64,000 bases of DNA from Limanda limanda (GCF_963576545.1 NC_083651.1:24431748-24495747); one strand, 5' to 3'. Numbered from the stretch's first letter, positions 28,173 to 45,322 are shown. A program made the numbers and translations. Notes: generated by a model not told the origin, from the sequence alone.

Positions 28173-28660
28173 TGCTTTGGCCACAGTTGACAGAGTAGCA
28201 CCCACCGCAGCTGCTCGGGGAGGAAGCAGCGACGCTCAAATAAATCGGAAAAACGACTTCTTTCTTACCGCAATCGCTCCATGTTGCTGCTGCTGGACGC
28301 TAGCGTGGTAACTATCGATAGCTGTTCTTTGCTAGCGCCGCAGCATCACGTTATCTGCAGCTAACATCAAAGCCTCGTCAAGATGCTAAAACCACAATAT
28401 GTCGCTTTACACACCGTCTTCTACCCGTCGTCTGTCTCCAGCTGGGACAGTTGGACACCTGAAACGTAGAGTTTGTCTCATGATGACAGTGTTTACCGTT
28501 TCCTGTCCACCCAGAGGCGCTGTTTGTCTAAACACGAGCACGGAAGCTGCTTAGCAGTGGTGCGCATGTCTGTTCTGCTCCACAGACACCGGAGCGTAGA
28601 GAGGATGCACTTCTTTGTACTTCCGCGTTCGGCAACAACACACTTTCCGTTCAGGCAGAG
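27943..28660 (-). promoter_or_regulatory. CpG-rich start region of the C2orf69 homologue
   Basis: High CpG density covers coding exon 1 and about 500 bases upstream (28173-28660), while flanking DNA is AT-rich. It is the likely minus-strand promoter and could act in both directions toward ftcdnl1, whose coding start is about 3 kb away. A minus-strand ATG with a GTAAG donor lies inside it (28282-28267). Confidence 0.55.
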
Positions 28661-28880
28661 GCAAGGCAGTTTTATTTATAAAGCACATTTCATACACAGA
28701 GGTAGATTCAGATTGATTTGCCGGGTAATTTAAGAACACCACAGAAATACATTTAAAATAAGTCAATTTAAAATGTAGAAAGCACAGTTTAAAATAAAGG
28801 AAGTAAATATACCATTTTAAAGTTTAATGCCAACTTCAACTTTTTTAAGCAGTCTGGTGAGGGCTGAGGATTAATTAACT
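28657..28880. repeat. Teleost interspersed repeat (AGGCAGTTTTATTTATAAAG type)
   Basis: GGCAAGGCAGTTTTATTTAT-AAAGCACATTTCATACACAG is a recognisable end of a frequent fish element, followed by AT-rich sequence with repeated TTTAAAAT blocks. Confidence 0.55.
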
Positions 28881-35116
<6,236 letters not shown>

Positions 35117-35146
35117 AAAATCTTTGCCTGAACCTTTGAAACCTCA

Positions 35147-35152
35147 AATAAA
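35147..35152 (+). terminator. ftcdnl1 polyadenylation signal
   Basis: Canonical AATAAA 31 bases beyond the TAA stop, followed by a T/GT-rich stretch (TTTGTTTTGTGTCACTG). A very short 3' UTR is implied. Confidence 0.8.
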
Positions 35153-35347
35153 GTAGCACAATCTTTGTTTTGTGTCACTGTTATTATCAAGACAAGTCAT
35201 CGCTTGTTCAATCTACCACACCTCTGTTACCATTTATCACGTTTTCATGCATGTGCTGCACATATGTAGTTGAGTTTACATGACAGTTTACCTCTAAAAA
35301 TTCCGAGTAATTTGTGACTGAGTAGGTCTGATTTTGCATAGAAGGAC

Positions 35348-35500
35348 AAATCAAATCAAATCAAAGTTTATTGTCACATGCACCAATGACAGTGTCATCG
35401 GAGCAGTGAAATTCTTGTGACATGACAGGCAACATCTACGCAGTAGACACACAAGGGACTTTTTCAGCTGTCGCTATCTGCTTTTATTTGCGGTAGCTAT
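35348..35500. repeat. Teleost repeat fragment flanking the LTR element
   Basis: CAAATCAAATCAAATCAAAG-TTTATTGTCACATGCACC is the head of a familiar fish repeat. It degrades before the CTAG target site of the LTR element. Confidence 0.5.
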
Positions 35501-35504
35501 CTAG
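35501..35504. repeat. Target site duplication CTAG (left)
   Basis: CTAG directly left of TGTGAC; identical CTAG follows the right LTR at 38603-38606. A 4-bp duplication fits Ty3/gypsy integration. Confidence 0.9.
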
Positions 35505-36002
35505 TGTGACGGTCTGTGCTTGTACTGCTGCTCTTTTCACTCATCTCTCATGACTGAGGCTTGGTAGAACAATTAAACTTTATTCTCTGTAACCACAAAT
35601 GGAACACAATCATTCGGTGTAGTGGAAACTGCATCTCTCTGACACGTGATCGTATAGATTTGCCATAAACTACTATAAACACACATACCTGTAACCACAA
35701 ATGGAACACAATCATCTATAAAAGAAAAGTTACAAAAAATGCATATTATTAAACACTAAATTAACCATAATTAACTAAAACACTGACAGACAGAAGGGAC
35801 ACAACTTACTCGGTGTAGTGGAAACTGCATCTGAGGGAAAAAAGAGGTTTTCTCCCGCTAATCCCCACTAATCCCCGGAAGTTCCTGTTGTGGCCCTTCA
35901 AAATAAAATAAACACGGCAAAATAAAAGAAATACACAAAAAACAATGACTGCAGTTCCAAGTTGAACAGGATTTTAACAATTAACATATTTACCCCGTTA
36001 CA
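35505..36002 (-). repeat. LTR (3' LTR of the element)
   Basis: 498 bp, identical to 38105-38602 except one base. Contains internal duplications: CTGTAACCACAAATGGAAC occurs at 35587 and 35689, and CGGTGTAGTGGAAACTGCAT at 35615 and 35811. On the minus strand an AATAAA lies near 35583-35578, a likely polyadenylation signal. CGTGATCGTATAG at 35645-35657 matches the 5' part of tRNA-His. Confidence 0.95.
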
Positions 36003-36018
36003 TACACCCCCCTAAAAT
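36003..36018 (-). promoter_or_regulatory. Polypurine tract of the LTR element
   Basis: Directly inside the element's 3' LTR, the minus strand reads TTTTAGGGGGGTGTA before TGTAAC. A purine run here is the usual plus-strand primer site of LTR elements. Confidence 0.75.
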
Positions 36019-36210
36019 TCTGTTCAACCCCAGACAAATCCCAAGCATTATCCAAACAACAATAGAAAAGGAAAAAAAATTTGGAGCTACTTTAAGTGAA
36101 ACCAAATCACTGATGTCAAATACAGTCGATACAAATCCTCCTGGAAGGAGCGTAAAAGGATAGGGAGGTACCAAGCCCAATACCTTTAACAGACTAGTAG
36201 AAGATGCCAT
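36003..36210 (-). pseudogene. Small open frame near the 3' end of the LTR element
   Basis: About 70 codons between the pol remnant and the polypurine tract, with a hydrophobic stretch (SFSIVVWIMLGICLGLN) that could span a membrane. No homologue recognised; it may be a remnant of a small third frame or simply non-coding. Confidence 0.3.
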
Positions 36211-36582
36211 TTACATCTCCTGAACATCACACTCAAGGCAATACACATTACATACTCCAAATTTACAAAAAATACAAATACTAGTTGGACATTACCAACA
36301 CAAAACTGGAATGAAAAAAAAATCCTTGTTTAAACCTCGTCTAAACCTCAAATAGTCTATGGAAGAATGCAAAAACAGGATTTGAAACAGGGAAGGTATT
36401 CTCAACCTTGTGTGACATCTTATGAATCAGCTTTTTAGGAGGTCTAATGTGTCTCCCATATCTGCTTGTAACTAAACCCTCAAGGCCTGTATGAACACTA
36501 TCAGGTTGTGTGCAAATAGCAGGGTTCTCATCAACATCATCTGTTGGAGTTAACTGAGACACGCTAACTGAGTTTGGATCAG

Positions 36583-36785
36583 GTAAGTGAGCTTCACTGA
36601 CGGGGTCTGGATCTGATAAGTGAGCTACACTGACAGGGTCTGGATCTGGTGAGTCAACTACACTGACAGGGTCTGGAGAGTCAACTACACTGACAGGATC
36701 TGGGTCTGGAGAGTCAACCACACTGACAGGATCTGGCTCTGGTGAGTCAACTACACTGACAGGATCTGGGTCTGGTGAGTCCATA
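36583..36785 (-). repeat. Tandem repeat inside the pol tail
   Basis: About six copies of a unit near 33 bp (shorter in one copy) encoding DSPDPDPVSVV, diverging into AHLSDPDPVSE. Unit lengths are multiples of three, so the repeat keeps its frame. Confidence 0.85.
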
Positions 36786-38085
36786 AGCCAGTCCATAGTC
36801 CGGTTGTAACCACCACATTGTTCCTTTCCTCGGAGCCTTGACCAGTTCCACATGCCACATCCCCGTCATCTGAGTCGATAAGGGAAGCAGGAGTTTCAGG
36901 CACATCCAAGGTAAGAAAGTCAACTGGGAGAAGGAGGTTCCGGTGCACAACTCTCTCTTTGTCAGTTAGAGCATCTCTTATCCTGTACACGTTGATTCCT
37001 GACCTCACCGACACAACATCATATGGTGTAGAGTCCCATTTGTCAGCGAGCTTCCTCTTGCCTCTTTCACCACGGTTGGCCAGCAAAACTCGATCACCCA
37101 CAGCCAGTGGAGAGCCTTTGACTTTGCGGTTATACAGCCTGGCGTGACGTGCTTGCTCATCAAAGCTGTGTTTCCGAGCCATCCGCGATGCTTCAGACAA
37201 GTCCTGCTTCAACCGAGAGACAAACTCATTCTGGCAGATCACTTTGTCATCCTGTAACACATACTGGAACATGATATCGATAGGAAGACGTGGAACCCGT
37301 CCGAATGTGAGATAAAATGCGGCAAAGCCGGTTGTCTCATGTATCGTACAGTTGTAGCAAAAAGTGAGCGTCCGCAACACCTGGGGCCATCTGGCTTTTG
37401 CTACTGGGGGAAGAGTTCTTAACATGTTCCCGAGAGTCCTGTTAAAGCGTTCTGTGACACCATTACCCATCGGGTGGTAAGGTGTGGTGTGAGACTTCCG
37501 CACCCCTGCCATCTCCAAAAGTTCCTTCAGGAGCTTACTCTCAAAGTTGGCACCTTGATCTGAGTGAATCCTCTTGGGAAAGCCATAGACACAGAAGAAG
37601 TCATCCCACAATCGGCGTGCAACGTGTTTCGCAGATTGACTTTGACAGGGGAAGGCGTGTGCCATTTTAGAGAAGTGGTCAGTGATGACCAAAACATCAA
37701 CGGTTTTCTTGTCACTCAGTTCAGCGGTCCAGAAGTCAATGCACACCAGTTCGATTGGTTCAGATGTCTGAATGCTTTCAAGAGGTGCACGGCCTTCAGG
37801 TTCAAGGGTCTTGCCAACTACACATCTCTCACATCGACGTACATGGTTAATTATGTCTCTTTCCATTCCGATCCAGAAAAACCTCTCCCTGGCGAGGGAA
37901 AGGGTTCGTGCACGGCCCTGATGACCAGCATTGTCGTGGAGCCCAAGGAGAATCTGAGACTTAAGGCCATCTGGCACAATGAACTGGGACAGCTTCTTGT
38001 TCAGCCGGTTATCTTTTCTTAGCCTGTACAGAATCCCATTCTGTATTTTCAGCTTTTTCCAGTGTCGGAGGAGCTTATTGATGCT

Positions 38086-38103
38086 ATCCGGGTCACGGCA
38101 CCA
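38086..38103 (-). promoter_or_regulatory. Primer binding site, tRNA-His type
   Basis: The minus strand reads TGGTGCCGTGACCCGGAT one base inside the 5' LTR. This complements the 3' end of vertebrate tRNA-His (ending ...CACGGCACCA) with one mismatch in 18. The same bases are read as pol codons (C R D P D). Confidence 0.8.
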
Positions 38104-38104
38104 A

Positions 38105-38602
38105 TGTGACGGTCTGTGCTTGTACTGCTGCTCTTTTCACTCATCTCTCATGACTGAGGCTTGGTAGAACAATTAAACTTTATTCTCTGTAACCACAAAT
38201 GGAACACAATCATTCGGTGTAGTGGAAACTGCATCTCTCTGACACGTGATCGTATAGATTTGCCATAAACTACTATAAACACACATACCTGTAACCACAA
38301 ATGGAACACAATCATCTATAAAAGAAAAGTTACAAAAAATGCATATTATTAAACACTAAATTAACCATAATTAACTAAAACACTGACAGACAGAAGGGAC
38401 ACAACTTACTCGGTGTAGTGGAAACTGCATCTGAGGGAAAAAAGAGGTTTTCTCCCGCTAATCCCCACTAATCCCCGGAAGTTCCTGTTGTGGCCCTTCA
38501 AAATAAAATAAACACGGCAAAATAAAAGAAATACACAAAAAACAATGACTGCAGTTCCAAGTTGAACAGGATTTTAACAATTAAAATATTTACCCCGTTA
38601 CA
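38105..38602 (-). repeat. LTR (5' LTR of the element)
   Basis: 498 bp, the promoter-side LTR of the minus-oriented element; one mismatch to 35505-36002. Contains the same tRNA-His-like 13-mer at 38245-38257. Confidence 0.95.
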
Positions 38603-40563
38603 CTAGCATAAGCTAATTTACCAACAACATGACTGCGACTTGGCTGATAACCCAGTACTCAATTGTCTTTAAAGGTTCCCAGCTGACTTTAAAGAAAGCC
38701 AGGTCTTCAAATGCATTTCATGTCTACATACATGATATTATGCTAATATAATACTACTGATGCTAAAGCTGCATGCTCCAGGCATGCTCAGCAGCTGATG
38801 ATTCATGTAGAAAATATGAAATCTAAGGAGCAGCGTTTTTTTGTATTGTTAGTTAGCCTCCGAAATATACTACATAAAGTTGTTTTAACATAACGTAACA
38901 TTTCTGATCCTTTAATGATACTGCTGCTGAGGGTCTACTTTAACCGTAATTCCCACAGAATAATGTAGTTGGCTCACACTGTGCTCTTCGGCTTTGGAAG
39001 TCATGCCAGGATACTGCAGTAGTTGCTTAGCCAAGCAAACAATGCCTGCAGCATATGTTGGACTCACAAAACTCCAAACTCATTCTCACTACTCGTCTGG
39101 GCTCACCACTTCAGAATGGGGAAACAAACAAAGTGTTTGGCAAATGGTTAGTTAAACTGTTCATGGTGTAATGTTCATTTGATTGTGTACTGCTCCGTGT
39201 CAGTTTTAACTTGAATCTGTTGATGGCATTGATCAATGTGATTCCCTTAAATAGCTCAAAGATGAAAACTCCACTGTTGTAATGTTGACAAGCAGTCGTG
39301 TCTGATACATTTTTTCACTGGAAATATTAGAGTAAATAAATATTGATCATAGATAATATCAGTTGAAATGTTCCTGTTACTATTTTCTTGAGTACCTACA
39401 ATAATGCTGAAAGTGAAAGATGAGATTCTGGTTGCTGAATTTCTTCTCTATCTTCTCTATTTTTTGTGTGTGCGTGTGTGTGTGCGCACATACGTCTGCA
39501 TGCACACGTGCATATTTGCTATTTCCTGTTTTGAGAAAATTGGATGCTTGTGTTTACTGGTGAGTCTTCCTCTATCAGCCTCACCATGCATGACAGTGTG
39601 TGTGTGAAACAGCTATTTTTATCACAAGTGATGGGCAGAATGTTCTAGAAATATCCAGGAATAACATTTATCCTTTGATAAACATGTTACATTTTGTATC
39701 ATTTGTGCTGTTAACCACAACAAAATATATGAAACTAATGTTTTCTTGTCAATTTCTTACACAGTGTCAGGCTGTGATGCACAGGATTAACCATTTAATA
39801 ATAAAGAGGCGTATTTGGCCAGAGGACAAGTCAGGAATTAACTGGGGCGAGATGATTCCACTCATTCCTTACATAAGGGCAGAGTAATACATTAAATAGC
39901 AGCACATTCATGGAGACAGGATGTATGGATTTCAGTCATTAGGTAATAATAACTTGGAATATATAATGCAGCATAATGGCACGGTCGGGGTACGTTTTAA
40001 AAGCCATAAAATGCATCATATGATGTATCATATGATATCTAAAGCCATATGTGAAGAAATGTAATGATTCCACTGGCAAGAACTGTCTCTTCTGCATACA
40101 CAGGTAATAGCTGCTATGCATTGACGACAAGCCAAGGTAGCCTGAATCACAATTTTCTTCTAATTTATGGTCCTTTTGTTATGTTGTGTAACTATTTATT
40201 TTGCAGCATTTGACGTTGCATAAGGTTGCCCTGTGAGGCAGAAGCTGTGTAATTTTTCATCAATGTGTGCACGCTTCTATGGATAAGCTCTTACTGCATG
40301 AACATTCACGTTGTTTGCCATCCAGCTGAGGCTCTTAGTCACACAAGCAATGCAGCAGGCTTCAATGCAGCTTCATTTCATGCGTACATACATGCGTGCA
40401 CGCACACACGCCGACACACGCACCGACACAAACACACACACAGACACATATACATCAATTCTATCTCCTCTCCGCTGTCTTTCTCTCTCTTTTGTATCTT
40501 GAGCTTCATGCTCACAAATTTACTCTATGGATGGTACAAACACACATGCGCACACACACACAT

Positions 40564-40565
<2 letters not shown>

Positions 40566-40642
<77 letters not shown>
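40566..40642. repeat. (CA)n microsatellite
   Basis: Uninterrupted CA run of about 77 bases, with broken CA-rich flanks from 40395 and to about 40750. All long open frames here are repeat artefacts. Confidence 0.97.
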
Positions 40643-40645
<3 letters not shown>

Positions 40646-41782
40646 ACAGACACACACACTCAGCCTGCCAGGCTTGGGAGCATCAAGGCCCAATCTAGGT
40701 CACAGCATAAGCCCAGAGGTATCCTGGTCTTGTCTCCACACACACACAATTGAATGCAAGCACATTTTTAGCATGATCACATGTCTTGCATATAAAATCA
40801 ATTTAGACTCAACTCATTTTACCCCAGCAAGCAAAGAAAAGAGGCCCGTTTTGACAACAGACACACCTCGCATACCAGGAAGAAGACGACTAAAAAGACA
40901 TCCAACTAAATTCACATTTCACAAAAATCCCCTTCCTCTGCCTCCCAAATGACCCGATTGTTTATGCGACTCATTTGAATGGCTCTTATGACTGTCACAA
41001 GGTCAACGTTCCCTTGATGAAGGGATTCTTCTACAGCACATCCCTGAATCAACATCCATTTCAGAGATACTTCCCACTGAAGCCTATAACCAAGATCCAT
41101 TTTATTGTGGGTGGAATCTGCTTGAAATAAAGACATGCATCTTCCTGCATGCTGCGGCTGCAGTGTGTGTGCACCCTTGCAGCAGAAGCACCATAGCATC
41201 CCTTTGATATGACTTCGCCTGACAGCCTATCATCCGAGATGTGACCGTGTGTCACAGCACAGAAATAGAGGAGCTTATTTCTTTCTATCAGCCTACTATA
41301 AATATTCCAAAGCTCTATGTTCTCTCTCCCACTCTTTCTTGTTGCTTTCTCTGTTCTCCCCATCCCTCCCTTTCTCAATTCTCCCCCTCGCTCTCTGGCT
41401 GTCCATTTTTCCCTACACACTCTGTGCCTCCCACATCTTCTACTTCCCCTCCGCACTGTCATATAATGTGGAGAAATGCATCTCTTGTCATTGGAGAAGG
41501 ATGCAGCAGTGCAGAGGGGAAACAAAAACACTCTTGTGCTGCGTATCTGTTCGGAGCCTGTAGGGTTTGTTTTTCCCCTCTGTCAGTCTTGTGGGGCCGT
41601 TTAGTTAAATGACAGTGAATTTAATCACATCCCCTCCTCCTTCTCTTTCTTTACTGTAGTACTCAATGGATCTCTCTCTCTACTCTCTCTTTCTCTCTCT
41701 TTTTATCTCTCTTGCTCATTCTGCATCTCTGCAGGAACCAGATCTGACAGTACGCAACAACGACAACAACTACTATTAGTGT

Positions 41783-42178
41783 TAATTCAATTCAATTTTA
41801 TTTCGTATAGCGTCAAATCACAATAAATGTTATCTCAAAGCACTTAACATAGAAGGTCAAGACCCTGCCTTTTAAAAATGTTTATAGATAAACCCAACAG
41901 CTCCCACAATGAGCAAGCACAATGAGCAAGCACTGCTAATCACACATAAATATCACTCTTATATTCATGATAACAATCAGCGTGACAGAGCTAATTTGAC
42001 AGTTACACAACTGTTCCTAGTATCTCCCCCCCCTTTCTCTCCCATTAGTCCAGCCCACCTCTCCCTCTCGTCCCAACCGGGTGAGGCAGATGGAGTCTGG
42101 TTCTGAACGAGGTTTGGAGCTGCTCGTTGTGGGGTTCCTCAATAAAGTGATAAGGTCTTGCTATATGCCTTTATATAA
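41783..42178. repeat. Teleost MITE-like repeat
   Basis: Starts TCAATTCAATTTTATTTCG-TATAGCGTCAAATCACAA and continues GTTATCTCAAAGCACTTAACATAG, ending TCCCAACCGGGTGAGGCAG ... GTGATAAGGTCTTGC. I recognise this order from an abundant fish element; the middle is shortened here. Confidence 0.6.
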
Positions 42179-42494
42179 TATATGTTGTGCATGCGATTTG
42201 CCATACGGATACAACTGAATTGGATTTCCTGTGAGCAAGCGCGGTGTGGCAGTTAATCCCAGCATTTAATCTCATTTATGACAGCTCTGATGTTTGAATC
42301 AGAATTAGGAGCATTGACAAGCCGAAGATTTAATCTGAAGCAACTGCCAGTGAGACGCTTCTACGTGAGCGCACGCTGCCAGTCGACCTAAACCTGCCAG
42401 TGAGGAAAGTCAGCGTGCCACCTATGAAGTCAGCAGTCCCAACCCCCATACTCAACACATGTTCAGCATCCTCTGGGCAGCACTGAGACACAGC

Positions 42495-42502
42495 TGAGAG
42501 AG

Positions 42503-42547
<45 letters not shown>
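42495..42547. repeat. (GA)n microsatellite
   Basis: About 53 bases of GA with one GGA interruption, directly upstream of a CpG-richer block. Confidence 0.95.
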
Positions 42548-42548
<1 letters not shown>

Positions 42549-42549
42549 A

Positions 42550-43035
42550 GTGAAGTGGAAACATGGGTGAGCGTCAGAGAAAGACAGAAATAGAGCGATA
42601 AAGCAGTGAATTGGGCAGAGAGAGGAAGAGGAGGAGGAGGAGGAGTAGGAGTAGACCAGTTTTCCACCGAGGCGAGGCGGCGGTGCTTCGTGCAGACGAG
42701 GTCGTGTTCTCGTAGAAGAAAGCTGGCGTCGTGTGTGGAAGTGAGAAGCTCGTGGATTTGCTCCCATCGGAGTCTCTGTGGAATTCATCGCGTCCGGAAC
42801 CTGAGCAGCTGCAGACAGAGGATGCGACTGCGGCTGGATGCTTGGATCCATGTGGGGCCTGTGACGTCTGCACCCCCCTCCGTGGCTGTCTTCCTCCCTC
42901 TGTAAGAATGGCTCCGGCAGCCCTGACCCAGTTTGTGCAGTCGCGGCTCTTAGTTGGTCTGTGAACGTGAATATGCTCTTCTCCTGCCTCTGCCCACATC
43001 TGTCTCCGTGGATACGCACAGCCACTGGCACGGTG
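42550..43035 (+). promoter_or_regulatory. CpG-richer block, candidate promoter or 5' exon of the right-edge gene
   Basis: GC- and CpG-rich relative to its surroundings, preceded by a GA tract. It contains two plausible plus-strand donors, CTCT|GTAAGA at 42902 and CACG|GTGAGG near 43032. Short frames in it begin with ATG only at about 42824 and 42971 and do not join in phase with the exon at 57321, so it would be non-coding or incorrectly assigned. No direct evidence of transcription. Confidence 0.3.
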
Positions 43036-43086
43036 AGGATGCTCGGCTCTGACCTGCACGCTTAAACGTCAGGCTGATGGATTTTG

Positions 43087-43090
<4 letters not shown>

Positions 43091-43136
<46 letters not shown>

Positions 43137-43194
43137 TGTGTCTGTCTCTCTGTGTGTCTGTGTGTGTGTGTCTGTGTGTGTGTGTGTCTGTGAG
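43091..43194. repeat. (TG)n microsatellite, interrupted
   Basis: A 41-base uninterrupted TG run, then TG broken by GG and TCTC inserts. Confidence 0.95.
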
Positions 43195-43943
43195 AAAACG
43201 TTTACAAATCACTACGATTGTAGATGCAGTTTCTGTTTCGTGGACACAAAGAAATAAGAATATTGAGGCTATTCCTTGGCTTCACAGAGCACCGTAGTGT
43301 GTCTGTGACGATTAACTGAATGCCATATTGTATGCATGCAAAATTCAGAATAGCTCCATGTATAATGTATGACCTGCGAGATATCATGGAGAGCAACAAG
43401 TAACTGCGCCTCCCCCCAAATAACTAAAGAAAGTAGGCTAAGATGACACTAGCAGAGAAAACCTGTATACATAATTTATTTAAGTCCTTTTGGTTTCTGA
43501 AAGCATTTGCCTCAAGTGTGCTTGGATGGAACAGTGGACATGAGTGGAGGCTATTTGTGCCTTCATAGTAAGAAGGCTGCATTCAATTCAGCTAGATCCC
43601 AATTGGCCCAGTCTAATAAAAACAAAGTTAACCAAGTCAGTTCCTACTCATCCTGGTCAGTGTCAGGTAGTTCACTTCAGTTTAATTTGCTTAATTTGTC
43701 ACACTTGACTGATGAGAAGTTGATGAGATACTTCAGATCAGCACGTCCTGTATCACATATCAACAACCAGTGGGCAATTGACAGAAGGAGCTGTTTCAAG
43801 AAAGCCAGCTCTAGCATCAAATACACAGATCAGGTCAACAGCTTAATCATCTGATTTCCAAAAAAAAACAATTGCAGCTTATACTTTTAGAAATATACGA
43901 GTGAGTCAGCTCACAATTTTTGAATTTTGTCATTTATAGACTT

Positions 43944-44005
43944 TAAGATAAGATATGATACACTTTATCGATTCCACAGCAGCGAAATTCACTCATTACA
44001 GCAGA
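43944..44005. repeat. Teleost repeat fragment
   Basis: TAAGATAAGATATGATACAC-TTTATCGATTCC ... GCGAAATTCACTCA resembles the common AAGATAAGATA...ACTTTATTGATCCC end of a fish element. Confidence 0.5.
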
Positions 44006-44357
44006 TGAATGTCTGACTCATGTAGACAAAAGAGCAAGTGATGGTATAAAAATAGTAACTTTATTGAATAGACTTTTACATACTTTAAAATAGTTTAAAG
44101 TAAACTAATAAATGATATATTGAAGCACAGTTCACACTACAAGTGATGGTAGATTTATTCAAGATCCAATTTTTTTGTGTAGCTGTTCACATTATCTTTT
44201 AAAATGTGGCCAATATCAGACTCCAACGTGAACTCGTCATGGCCCTGATGTCACTCGCATGCACAGAAGATCAACAAGAAGTCACACGCAGGAAGCTATG
44301 TACAAAAGTAAACAAGGAGAAGAAGTCGGTTATAAACATGGAGGCCACAGGTGTGAG

Positions 44358-45310
44358 TTATAGGGATAGTTCACAGAAAAAGGAAAATTCACTCATATAT
44401 ATGAGTGTCATGTAACTCCACAAATCTAGATTTCTTGTGTCTGACTGAAGTCGGATAACCAGCCCCAGATAAGTAGATCGGATTTGGCTGTATTTCGGAC
44501 AACGCGCGCATGTAACTCTGGAAGCTAGACAACAACTGGAGATGACGTCTTTGCGCATGCTTGAGATCCTTCCCCCCTCCCTCCCCCTCCCTCCCTCCCT
44601 GGCCGTGACCCGGAAGTCGACAGTTAGATAAAATGTCGCTGCCCGGTGCCGGCCGGCTGGCCGGCACAAACAAACCATTCCAATCAAATGCGCCGTTCGC
44701 ATTCGCAGTACTCCTAGAGTAAACATGCACAACATCATGTAGAGGGACGTAGCTTCACCTTGCTCTCCGTTCGTCATCTTTCTCGCATGCTGAGTTGAAG
44801 GCTGTTGTTAGTGGTGACGAGGTCAAGCGGAAATGGCTGTATCACCACTAGCTGTAATGAAAACAGCGCCACCTATCGTAGCGGGGTATGAAATGCTTTC
44901 GGACAAGAGTCGGATTTCTCAGTGCCATGTACCCTGAGATAGAGCAGTTAACCCCCCATGGATAGAGAAACCGGGCTTCAGCCGAAATCGGGTTTATGCC
45001 ATCATGTAAACGTAGTGACTGTTGCAGCCAAAGTGACCTCTGCTTCAGACGTAATAAAACAACAGAAAAAAAACACAACATAGCTCCATACTGCTCGTGT
45101 GGTGCGACATTCAAATTCGACTCGAAACGGTATATTTTACACCGTGTTTTAATCCTAGAGCTAAGCAAATGGAAGTGGAGATGCTAGCGGACATAGCAGG
45201 ACAATATGAACGGTCACCCGCGAGTGCCCTTCAGTGTGAGTGTGTGCAGTTTTCCGGTGTGTCCCCACGTACATGAACGTGCCTCCGAGGAGGATATCAG
45301 AGGACATTTC
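44358..45310. repeat. Old composite repeat including family B, copy 2
   Basis: Begins AGGGATAGTTCACAGAAAAA, a familiar fish repeat start, followed by a CpG-containing segment with CCCTCC tracts. The part at 45015-45170 is related to 16660-16810. No coding potential; the CpGs probably reflect a transposon body rather than a promoter. Confidence 0.45.
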
Positions 45311-45322
45311 AGGCTGTAAATG

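Larger units (their letters stand above)
36341..38103 (-). pseudogene. Truncated, frameshifted gypsy pol: pre-integrase, integrase, C-terminal tail
   Basis: The minus frame is open from 38103 to 36751 (451 codons). It begins at the primer-site bases with WCRDPDSINKLL, then NGILYRLRKD. The zinc-binding HHCC follows (HDNAGHQG ... CERC), then the catalytic core with D in VCIDFW, D in HSDQGANF and E in GVTERFNR; 35 residues separate the second D and the E, so all three acidic residues of the D,D-35-E set are present. A chromodomain-free tail contains KLADKWDSTPYDVV. A frameshift between about 36850 and 36751 moves the rest (RYGRHIRPPKKLIH, typical of gypsy pol ends) to another frame, stopping at 36341. 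No start codon of its own is evident; normally pol is made as a fusion that is missing here. Confidence 0.88.
35501..38606 (-). mobile_element. Ty3/gypsy LTR retrotransposon, young deletion derivative
   Basis: Element of 3.1 kb in minus orientation. LTRs of 498 bp at 35505-36002 and 38105-38602 begin TGTGAC and end GTTACA on the plus strand, and are flanked by CTAG at 35501-35504 and 38603-38606. The two LTRs differ at one position only (C at 35985, A at 38585). The internal part is just 2.1 kb: an open pol frame from the primer site through integrase, a frameshifted C-terminal part, a small extra frame and a polypurine tract. Gag, protease, reverse transcriptase and RNase H are absent, so it could move only with help from a full-length relative. 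Confidence 0.95.

Noticed and set aside
40265..40952. Three long overlapping plus-strand frames rich in His-Thr
   Set aside because: They are translations of the (CA)n microsatellite and its flanks; they have no splice context and no domain.
42330..43059. Minus-strand frames of up to 233 codons
   Set aside because: Ser-Leu runs come from the GA microsatellite and the frames cross a GC-rich block; no domain and no supporting splice sites.
44500..44800. Possible CpG island promoter
   Set aside because: The CpG-containing stretch lies inside an old composite repeat that begins with a familiar teleost repeat motif.
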